From the NCBI GenBank assembly GCA_028683385.1, contig JAQUIJ010000003.1, forward strand, positions 310,001 to 374,000: DNA of 64,000 bases, written 5' to 3'. The stretch's first letter is position 1, and the number at the start of each line of letters is the position of its first letter. Below are positions 18,070-25,129 of this stretch, in pieces. The stretch is from Prolixibacteraceae bacterium. GTDB lineage: Bacteria; Bacteroidota; Bacteroidia; Bacteroidales; Prolixibacteraceae. Below the pieces are notes generated by a model, which ran no database searches, had not been told where the DNA came from, and saw only the letters and a program-made list of their open reading frames with translations. Position numbers and translations under genes: made by a program.

Positions 18070-19557
18070 TTATTTTTTCTTTTGAATAAGGTATTCAGGA
18101 ACAATGGCTTCGTTCTTTTCAAAGTCGTAAAGCGACTGAATTTTAAGGTTCAATAATTCAACTTTATAATTGATTAAAGCCTGTGCATATGACATTTTCT
18201 TTTGCGAAAGCTGGGTCTGGAAAAGATTCATATCCATACTGGTCAGGTCGCCATTAGCATACCTTTCGAGGTTGATTTCGTAGGTCAATTGCGCATTTTT
18301 TTCGTTCTGAGCCGCAATTTCTATTTGGTTGGTCTGATTTTGTAAGCTGCGGTACACTTTTCGGATGTCGACAGTTATCTGTTTTTTCTGTTCCGACTGA
18401 TTGATTTCCTGCGTTTCAATAACAGCTTCCTGCGCTTTAATCCGGGCTTTCTTTTCGCCCCAATCCCAAAGCGGAACATTAAATGAAACCGACACCCGTG
18501 GGTTGTTGGTCGGATTCTTGTATATATCAGGCAGAGTCTCGTTGACACCGATAATACCTATTGACAAATTAAGATCGCCCCTGAATTCATTTAGCGAGTT
18601 GGTCCGGATTAATTGAAACTGAGCATTTGTCACGTCAATTTCGCGCTGGCGAAGTTCCATGCGGGAATTCAACCCATATTCAATTGCTTTTTTCACGTCA
18701 ACATTTACCGGGTTAAATGCAACATCTGTCATCACAGTCATTTCTTCCATGATATCCATTCCGATGTATTGTTTAAACTGATCTTTGTTGTTGTCGAGTG
18801 TTACCTGTGCATTTTCCAAGGTCGATTTTGCAGTAGCAAAGTTCAGTTCGGCCTGATAAAGTTCCTCTTTGGCTGAAATTCCGGCAGTTACCTTGTTTTG
18901 GGTGATTTCGTAACTCTTTTGCGTGTTAGTGAATTCATCCTGTGCAATATTCAGGCTCATTTGAGCAAGGTAAACATTGTAAAACAATTGGGTAACCTGC
19001 ATTTCGAGGTTCAACTTTTGCATCGAATAATTCAGTTGGGCATTTTCCAGATTTAACTCCAGCGTTTTCAGTGAAAGCTTGGTCCGGTTATAGGTGAATA
19101 AGGGCTGAGCAATGCTCAGATACAAGTTGTTGCTGAATGTTTTTGGGGCAAGGTTTCTTCCGTTCTCGCTGTAGCTGTTTTGCCAGCCAAACCGGTTGTT
19201 CAGGCTTATTGTTCCATCGGTCGGCAGGAATGGTTGTGAAATCGTAAATGTACCGAAAGATTGAGTTGTTTCGCTGGTATTCCAAACCGATTGAAAAGTA
19301 TCGAACGATCGGGTTTTGTCGTAGCTTAAGGGAGTCACGTTGAGCGAAAAATTTGACTTTAGCGCTGCATTCTGAGCTTTTAATGACTCTTCAGAATTCT
19401 TGAGATTCAACAATGAGCGTCGAATGTCGGGACTATTGTTGCGTGCTATTTCGAGCGCACTTTCGAGTGTTATAATTTGTTGTGCATTTGCCGATAGCAA
19501 AAGCTGACAAAAAATGAACACCAGCAGTCCTCTTTGGATTAGGTTTTTTAGAAGCAT
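18070..19557 (-). CDS. TolC-family outer-membrane efflux channel
   Basis: This 495-residue protein has a signal peptide (LLVFIFCQLLLSANA, cleavage before QQI) and two repeats of the TolC helical-strand architecture. ITLESALEIARNNSPDIRRSLLNL opens the first repeat; the long glutamine/asparagine-rich helices (LNLEMQVTQLFYNVYLAQMSLNIA and the region near residues 370-440) are typical coiled tunnel helices. It provides the outer-membrane exit for the MFP and RND genes that follow, 123 bases downstream. An AATGAC palindrome and a 150-base gap separate it from the upstream permease-peptidase gene. Confidence 0.92.
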   Translation of the reverse strand: MLLKNLIQRGLLVFIFCQLLLSANAQQIITLESALEIARNNSPDIRRSLLNLKNSEESLKAQNAALKSNFSLNVTPLSYDKTRSFDTFQSVWNTSETTQSFGTFTISQPFLPTDGTISLNNRFGWQNSYSENGRNLAPKTFSNNLYLSIAQPLFTYNRTKLSLKTLELNLENAQLNYSMQKLNLEMQVTQLFYNVYLAQMSLNIAQDEFTNTQKSYEITQNKVTAGISAKEELYQAELNFATAKSTLENAQVTLDNNKDQFKQYIGMDIMEEMTVMTDVAFNPVNVDVKKAIEYGLNSRMELRQREIDVTNAQFQLIRTNSLNEFRGDLNLSIGIIGVNETLPDIYKNPTNNPRVSVSFNVPLWDWGEKKARIKAQEAVIETQEINQSEQKKQITVDIRKVYRSLQNQTNQIEIAAQNEKNAQLTYEINLERYANGDLTSMDMNLFQTQLSQKKMSYAQALINYKVELLNLKIQSLYDFEKNEAIVPEYLIQKKK

Positions 19558-19617
19558 AATGGTTATCGTCTGAGGTTTATATTTTTAGTTTCAAGTTTCA
19601 AATTCTACATCATAAAT

Positions 19618-19703
19618 AGTCATTAAGTCATTGGTAGTCATTGATTGCTGTTTGCTAATTTTAATGACAATGAATGACGTAAAACAAATGACAATAAATG
19701 ACA
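19618..19703. repeat. AATGAC-word palindromic element, copy 1
   Basis: The left arm has three AGTCATT words (19618-19643). The right arm (19663-19703) has four AATGAC words, including the shared core AATGACGTAAAACAAATGAC. The arms are complementary. Homologous copies lie at 46164-46260 and 53807-53888, and shorter relatives at 27229-27273 and 58753-58809. This copy lies just 3' of the 1113-residue permease gene. Confidence 0.75.
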
Positions 19704-19707
19704 TCGT

Positions 19708-22700
19708 TTATTGTTTCACCAGTTTAATTGCGTCGGCAACAACCGTTTGCGCTGCCGATTTATTCCCTAACTCTATTTTTACAGTATCGCCTGAAAAATA
19801 GAAAGAACCGAGGCTGTTCCATCCGTCATCAATGGTTTTGAGGTCAATCACCACATTTTCTTTTTCCCCGTTGTGGTTGATGGTGTACGTATATTCACCT
19901 GGATTATCCTGATTATCGCGCCGCCCACGCCGCATCTTTGTTAGGTAGGTGTACACTTCGTATGTTCCATCACCCTTGATCGGAATATTCCATGATGCTT
20001 TTTTACTGCCGTCGCCTGATTTTACGTAGTGAGCCGACCGGATAAACTTGCCAAAAAAGCCACTGTTGGTAGTTGCCCGCCAGGTTCTCGGCGCTCGCCA
20101 GGTGTTGTACCCGATGTATTTATCTTTGGTTTGTTCCTCGTTCAGGAGCAATTTTTGCAACAGGCTTCTGTCTTCCGAAACGGTAACGTGGAATGTTGAG
20201 TCTTCATTGTCGCAAATAAATTCGCCATCTTCGGCAATACGTACAGGCGTATCTACAATTTTTTCGCCTTCAAACGGAACTGCCTTAATATCTTGTTCAA
20301 TGTTATCCAGCGGAAGTCGGAGTTCTGCCGGAATGTTTCTTGACGTGAGCGTGTTAATGGTAATGTTACGAGGCGTTCCGTCGAGCAGATAACTTACTTC
20401 TTTGGTTTGTCCACCTTCGAGATGCAAAAGTTTATCAACAGTCTCGCTGTTTGCTCCACCACCACCAAAACGTCCGCGGCCTGGACCACCGCCTTCGCCA
20501 AGCCTGAATTGGACCAGAACAATTCCTTCTGTTTTTTCGGAATTTGTGATTTTGAATTTGACCATCGCTTTTAGCCGGTCACCATCCAGTACATTAACGG
20601 CTTTTACGCTGCCAATCAAATACCCGGGCAGTTCTTTACTGCTGAACCATTTTTCCATATACGGAAGCAGATCGGTATTAAATTGTTGCTCAATCCGATT
20701 GTTGAAGTCTTCGATTGTAGTTGAGTTGAACCGAATGCTTTTCAGAAACTTAAACATGAAATCGTCGAAAGCATCATCGCCTGTTTTGCGTTTGATGATC
20801 GAAAAAAGCGTCTGTCCTTTCAACTGGATCACATTGTCGATAATCTGTATTTTTTCGGGATCGTTTAGCAATTCGGCAAACGAAAAATCGAGCAGCGCCA
20901 GATTAGCTTGTTCGTTTTCAGTCATTCCCTGCATGCTTTGCATCCATCCCATTGCTCCCGATTCGGCGGTTGATTTTTTCAGGTAGGCCTCGAAAATGCG
21001 GTCGGTAACTGGCCACTGATTGGATTGGATAAAATAAGCGTAATTGTAAAATAACGGATAGAAATACAATGGATTGGCTTTTTCTGTCACCTGAAACTGC
21101 CCCTGGCTTTGACTGATATCAGCCCTGGCAGCAGCCTGCGTAAAGACCGACAAAAAGTTGTTCACTGCATTTATTTTTTTCTCTTCAGGAGTGGAGGTGT
21201 CGTCTCCACGACCCCAACGTTCCATGCGTTTGATATTTCCGGCAAAATCGGCTTCTTCGACCAGTAATCCTTTTTCAGGAAAGAGAATGGTTTCGGGCTG
21301 AATTTGTTCCCGTTCACCAATCAATGTGCGGGGATAGGAATAAAATTGAGCCGGAACTTCTATTACTGTAAACCGATCAAACGGATAATACATGTCGATC
21401 TTTCGCTCGTAGTCTTTTAAGGCCGTTTTAATCAAATCCGGAATGGTATCTTTTATTGGTTCCAAAAATTTGGAGAAATAGTCGTGGTTTTTATGAATGT
21501 ATAAGTTGAAATCAAGTCCATCAATAACCTTAAACAGTTGCGTGTACTCACCGATAACAAGTGATATCTGTGACAGATTGTGGCTGTTGGTGAAATGGAA
21601 AGTTCCGTCTTTGCCATCTGGTTTCCCTTGCGAAATAGCTGTCAGTCCGGGTTTGGTGGTTACGGTAATGTCAAAATTGCTGAACTGCTTTTGAATCCAT
21701 TGTTTGCTTTGTTTACCAAAACCTGTTCCGGCAACCGGATACCAATTGCTTTCGCGGGTGAGCAAAACAAAATCAGGAGAAACAATGGCCGATCGTTTGT
21801 CGATCTTATACATGTTTACCTTATTGGATGTTTCCATTGTTTTGTCGTCAACATCGAGAAAACATTGAGCTTCATCCGGACTTCCGCTGTAAGTGAATTC
21901 GAGCTCGGCGGATTCTCCGGATTCTATTTTCGAATCAGAAAATTCGATTAGTTGAAGCTCTCGTTTGGGCGAAATTTCATGCCCGTTGAACGTGATTTTA
22001 CTAATTTTTAATCCTGGATTCAGGCTAAAAACAAAGTGATTAATGGCTTCTGATAATGGATTACTCACTTTTAATTTGGCTGTCACTTCAATGGTGTTGC
22101 CCACGTGTTTGAGATCAATCTTGCAGCTCTCCACTTTTACGCGAGGAGCGGTCATGTTGGCATCGTTAACAGTGCGCATGTTTTCTCTTAACTCCTGAGT
22201 TTTAACAAAAGCCGAAACGTGCATTTTGCCCAGCCAGATTCCGGCAACGAAAAACAGCAATGCAGGGAAAAGTGTTACTTTATTGCTGAATGGGCTTTGC
22301 GGTAATCGTTTCAGGAGCGAGACCGTCAGAAAAATAAATGCCATACCAAAGCAGGCATACATTCCTCGATGAACGATGATGGTGTGCAGGTTTCCGAATC
22401 CCATAAAATCTGAATTCAGTAACGGCAAACTGTAAGCCATGTAATCGAACAGAAAATAGTATTTTGTATTGAGGTAGAAAATTGTAATGGCAACATAACC
22501 AAGCATCAGGATAAACGTAATGGCCTGATTTTTAAGGACACTCATGACGAAGAAAGAAAGCCCGAGAATAAAAATTAAGGTGGGTAAGCTGATGATCAGG
22601 AAATATTCAACATAGGCCAGCCAGTTCACGGCCACATCAGCTGAGATCAGGTTGAAAATAAGCGCTTCGGAAAGAACAATCAGGTTCAGGATAATAAAAA

Positions 22701-23049
22701 CAACGAGGTTTCCGATGGTTTTTCCAGCCACATATTCGCCGTTCGACATCGAACGGATATAAATAACATCAGTAGTATCCAGTTTTTTATCGCGTTTCAG
22801 GAAGTCAGAAGCCAGAAAAATCGCAATGATCGCCTGTACAGTATTCAACATCAATAAGTTCATGTATGGAACGATTGATGGAATGGCTTTTAACGTCCAA
22901 TTTCCGCCATTTTCCAGAACCATAACGACCATGTTAAAGAAGAATAAAAATGCAATGGCAATCAGTGCGAAAATCCGGAAGAACCAACTTCGCAAAAGTG
23001 TGGTTATTTCGTATTTGGCGATGGACGAGATGTTATGAACTGAAATCAT
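19708..23049 (-). CDS. ABC-2 permease fused to an M1-peptidase-like region (no HExxH) and a golvesin-like C-terminal domain
   Basis: Residues about 1-285 form an ABC-2 permease with some seven helices (starting SSIAKYEITTLLRSWFFRIF). Residues about 300-900 resemble M1 aminopeptidases: the N-terminal beta domain, FDRFTVIEVPAQFYSYPRTL, then VEEADFAGNIKRMERWG near 590, where the zinc motif HExxH would be expected. I see no HExxH anywhere, so this part is probably not an active peptidase. A glycine-rich stretch (GEGGGPGRGRFGGGG) interrupts the region near 850. Residues about 980-1113 look like a golvesin/CBM-like domain (AHYVKSGDGSKKASWNI; GTYEVYTYL; VVADAIKLV). The topology puts the peptidase-like and golvesin-like parts in the periplasm. 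The ATPase gene directly upstream is its likely partner. Related permease/M1 fusions with intact sites occur in Bacteroidota annotations. Confidence 0.8.
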   Translation of the reverse strand: MISVHNISSIAKYEITTLLRSWFFRIFALIAIAFLFFFNMVVMVLENGGNWTLKAIPSIVPYMNLLMLNTVQAIIAIFLASDFLKRDKKLDTTDVIYIRSMSNGEYVAGKTIGNLVVFIILNLIVLSEALIFNLISADVAVNWLAYVEYFLIISLPTLIFILGLSFFVMSVLKNQAITFILMLGYVAITIFYLNTKYYFLFDYMAYSLPLLNSDFMGFGNLHTIIVHRGMYACFGMAFIFLTVSLLKRLPQSPFSNKVTLFPALLFFVAGIWLGKMHVSAFVKTQELRENMRTVNDANMTAPRVKVESCKIDLKHVGNTIEVTAKLKVSNPLSEAINHFVFSLNPGLKISKITFNGHEISPKRELQLIEFSDSKIESGESAELEFTYSGSPDEAQCFLDVDDKTMETSNKVNMYKIDKRSAIVSPDFVLLTRESNWYPVAGTGFGKQSKQWIQKQFSNFDITVTTKPGLTAISQGKPDGKDGTFHFTNSHNLSQISLVIGEYTQLFKVIDGLDFNLYIHKNHDYFSKFLEPIKDTIPDLIKTALKDYERKIDMYYPFDRFTVIEVPAQFYSYPRTLIGEREQIQPETILFPEKGLLVEEADFAGNIKRMERWGRGDDTSTPEEKKINAVNNFLSVFTQAAARADISQSQGQFQVTEKANPLYFYPLFYNYAYFIQSNQWPVTDRIFEAYLKKSTAESGAMGWMQSMQGMTENEQANLALLDFSFAELLNDPEKIQIIDNVIQLKGQTLFSIIKRKTGDDAFDDFMFKFLKSIRFNSTTIEDFNNRIEQQFNTDLLPYMEKWFSSKELPGYLIGSVKAVNVLDGDRLKAMVKFKITNSEKTEGIVLVQFRLGEGGGPGRGRFGGGGANSETVDKLLHLEGGQTKEVSYLLDGTPRNITINTLTSRNIPAELRLPLDNIEQDIKAVPFEGEKIVDTPVRIAEDGEFICDNEDSTFHVTVSEDRSLLQKLLLNEEQTKDKYIGYNTWRAPRTWRATTNSGFFGKFIRSAHYVKSGDGSKKASWNIPIKGDGTYEVYTYLTKMRRGRRDNQDNPGEYTYTINHNGEKENVVIDLKTIDDGWNSLGSFYFSGDTVKIELGNKSAAQTVVADAIKLVKQ

Positions 23050-23232
23050 TTATTCATTTACAATTTAGAGATTTACAATTTACTGTTGCAACAATTTTCT
23101 TTCAGCGATTAGGCCAATGATTTATATATCTAGTTTTTGTAATTCACTTAAGTTCAATGCGATGATCTATTTAAACTTTCGTGACTCGTTTTTTCAATAA
23201 TTGCAAATAGTACATGGACTAATCGTAAATAT

Positions 23233-24132
23233 TTATACGCTGGTCCATTGATTTAAATTGCTTTCCATAAAATAGACGTAGGCATGTTCCAGGTTTGGAG
23301 CAATGTTGTGTCCGTTGTATCCATTTATGGAATCGGCTACTACCTGAATTTCCCAGCCTTCGCTGTTCGGAACATTGGAGATGACCGGATATTTTTCGTT
23401 GATTTCAAGGTATTCAGCTTCTGTTGCCTGAATCAGCCACACTTTCCCCTCGGCACGAACCACCAATTCGTCAGGCGAACCTGTAAAGGCCAGTCCTCCC
23501 TGATTGAGTAGCGCCATGTCGGTACATGAACTGGATATATCGCCAACAATGTGGGTTGACAGAATAATGATCACATCTTGCGTTGAAATGGTCGAAAGCA
23601 AATTACGGAAACGGATACGTTCTTCGGGATCGAGTCCGGTGGTCGGTTCGTCAACGATAATGATTTTCGGATTATTAATCAACGCCTGGGCAATTCCCAA
23701 ACGGCGTTTCATACCTCCTGAAAGGTTATTGGCTTTACGGTCGCGTGCTTCGAACAAACCCACTTCTTCAAGCATTTTATCGACAGCCAACTTGCGTTCT
23801 TTGCTGTTTTTCATTCCTGCCAAACGGGCAGCATAATCCAGAAATTCGTAGGTTTTCAGGTGCGAGAAAAAGCGGAAATCCTGCGGAAGGTATCCCAACA
23901 TGGAGCGAATTTGTTCCCGGTCTTTGGTCAGGTCGTAACCATTCATTTTCACAATTCCTGACGAAGGTTGCATCAGGGTAACTAATATGCGCATGAGACT
24001 GGATTTGCCAGCTCCGTTTGGACCGAGGAGTCCAAACATCCCATTATTAATTTCCAGATTCACATCCTTTAGCGCATGGTTGCCGTTGGGATAGACTTTG
24101 TTGAGGTTTTCAATGGTTATCTTCACTTCCAA
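23233..24132 (-). CDS. ABC transporter ATP-binding protein, first gene of the transport block
   Basis: This 299-residue ATPase has every key motif: A-loop tyrosine in LNKVYPNG (about residue 14), Walker A GPNGAGKSS (about 35-45), Q-loop in LPQDF, signature LSGGMKRR (about 139), Walker B IIVDEPTTGLDP (about 160-171) and the STH H-loop. The C-terminal 70 residues are an accessory tail. It is a close paralogue of the ABC domain inside the hybrid pump: both share NGMFGLLGPNGAGKS-type wording, ERIRFRNLL after Walker B, and DISSSC after the H-loop. It should power the permease fusion encoded 183 bases downstream. The gap upstream (333 bases) separates it from a divergent regulator pair. Confidence 0.9.
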   Translation of the reverse strand: MEVKITIENLNKVYPNGNHALKDVNLEINNGMFGLLGPNGAGKSSLMRILVTLMQPSSGIVKMNGYDLTKDREQIRSMLGYLPQDFRFFSHLKTYEFLDYAARLAGMKNSKERKLAVDKMLEEVGLFEARDRKANNLSGGMKRRLGIAQALINNPKIIIVDEPTTGLDPEERIRFRNLLSTISTQDVIIILSTHIVGDISSSCTDMALLNQGGLAFTGSPDELVVRAEGKVWLIQATEAEYLEINEKYPVISNVPNSEGWEIQVVADSINGYNGHNIAPNLEHAYVYFMESNLNQWTSV

Positions 24133-24359
24133 AAAGTTAAGTCAACAGATAGACTAGTTAATCGTCAATAGGTTTAATCGTTTATTTGAGCCTAAGTTAG
24201 AAAAAAGGATGTTGTAATATTGCTTTTTTCGGCGAACAGCCTTTAGTTGACGATAAAATGGCTGTATTGATCTTTGACAACGCACACGGATCTGAAAAAA
24301 AGAAAAAGTTTGTCCTTGGTAACAGAAATTTTTTTCTGCAAAAAATAGGGTCGGAATTA
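24133..24359. other. Intergenic region between the divergent transport block and regulator pair
   Basis: This is the non-coding left part of a 333-base gap. It holds two TTAATCG words (about 24159-24178) and AT-rich sequence. The minus-strand promoter for the seven-gene block must lie here, but I could not settle on a -33/-7 pair. No RNA gene is apparent. Confidence 0.4.
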
Positions 24360-24448
24360 TTTGCCAGAATAGAGAAAATAGATTTACTTTGTAACCTAAA
24401 GGTTATATAAAGAAACGTTAGGGTTATTAAATAATAGTTTAAGGTTAC
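24360..24448 (+). promoter_or_regulatory. Putative promoter with three 21-bp-spaced repeats (TAARGGTTAY)
   Basis: A Bacteroidota-type promoter can be drawn: TTTG (24360-24363), 20 bases, then TTACTTTG (24384-24391; consensus TAnnTTTG, one mismatch). Immediately after comes the palindrome TAACCTAAAGGTTA (24392-24405). Its right half, AGGTTAT at 24400, recurs as GGGTTAT at 24421 and AGGTTAC at 24442, exactly 21 bases apart each time, which is two helical turns. Such spacing suits a protein binding one face of the DNA: an XRE dimer, for example the product of the second gene, or a LytTR-type regulator. Which one binds is unknown. Confidence 0.55.
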
Positions 24449-24465
24449 ATTAAATACAATAATTT

Positions 24466-24900
24466 ATGGAAACATCGATGATTGAAAAATTGGACACGGC
24501 AAGAAGTAGCTTTTTGAAATGGGCAACAGTAGGTTATGCCATTTGGTTTGGTACCTACATCGTAACAGATCTGTTTAAATGGCCTGAAATTCCATCAGTA
24601 TTGCAAGGAGTAAGGATTTTGGGCTGGCTTATTCTACTTGTAAGTGGAATTCGGGCGATGAAGCTAAAACGTGAGTTAAGATGGGATAAAAAAATGAGAG
24701 GCGCTTTAGAAGGAGAGTTGCACCAATACAACCTTCGCAGATCGTTTCAAATGGGTTTCTTTGTGGTTATGGGGGTTACAGCCGTATTTCTGATGTTCTC
24801 CTTGTTTTATATCATACCAGCTTTACTCGTAACAAAAGTGATTTTTTATTTGGGTGGCTTGACTGTCCTGATTTCAAAAATGTTCTACAATCGCGACTAA
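24466..24900 (+). CDS. Four-helix inner-membrane protein of unknown function
   Basis: I do not recognise a named family. The 144-residue product has four hydrophobic segments, arranged as two pairs: FLKWATVGYAIWFGTYIVTDLF, VRILGWLILLVSGIRAM, FQMGFFVVMGVTAVFLMFSLF and LVTKVIFYLGGLTVLISKMF. A basic cytoplasmic-type loop (KLKRELRWDKKMRG) joins the pairs. The stop is 2 bases before the start of an XRE regulator gene, an arrangement often seen for small membrane protein/HTH pairs. Together they face the large transport block, so a sensing or control role for that block is plausible (inference only). Confidence 0.7.
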   Translation: METSMIEKLDTARSSFLKWATVGYAIWFGTYIVTDLFKWPEIPSVLQGVRILGWLILLVSGIRAMKLKRELRWDKKMRGALEGELHQYNLRRSFQMGFFVVMGVTAVFLMFSLFYIIPALLVTKVIFYLGGLTVLISKMFYNRD

Positions 24901-24902
24901 GT

Positions 24903-25115
24903 ATGGAGAATCAGGAATTAAGCAATCAGATCAAAGTTCAACGGGCGATGAAAAACATCACCCAGGAAGAACTTGCCGCTCACATTGGCGTGACCCGAAA
25001 AACCATCAACACCATCGAGACTGGAAAATTTGTGCCATCCACCATTCTGGCCATCAAACTGGCTCGTTTCTTTGAGATAAAGGTGGAAGAGCTGTTTACA
25101 TTGAATGAGAAATAA
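24903..25115 (+). CDS. Small XRE-family HTH transcriptional regulator
   Basis: This 70-residue protein is a single Cro/C1-type helix-turn-helix domain: IKVQRAMKNITQEELAAHIG (helices 1-2), VTRKTINTIETGKFVPS (recognition helix region), ILAIKLARFFEIKVEELFTL (helices 4-5). It resembles the YozG-like stand-alone regulators. It is translated right after the four-helix membrane protein (2-base gap). It may bind the repeats at 24392-24448 upstream of its own operon, and possibly control the divergent transport genes. It converges with porX, with only 14 bases between them. Confidence 0.88.
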   Translation: MENQELSNQIKVQRAMKNITQEELAAHIGVTRKTINTIETGKFVPSTILAIKLARFFEIKVEELFTLNEK

Positions 25116-25129
25116 GACTCACGCGCTTA

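Noticed and set aside
19708-23049. Active M1 aminopeptidase
   Set aside because: No HExxH zinc motif can be found in the frame.
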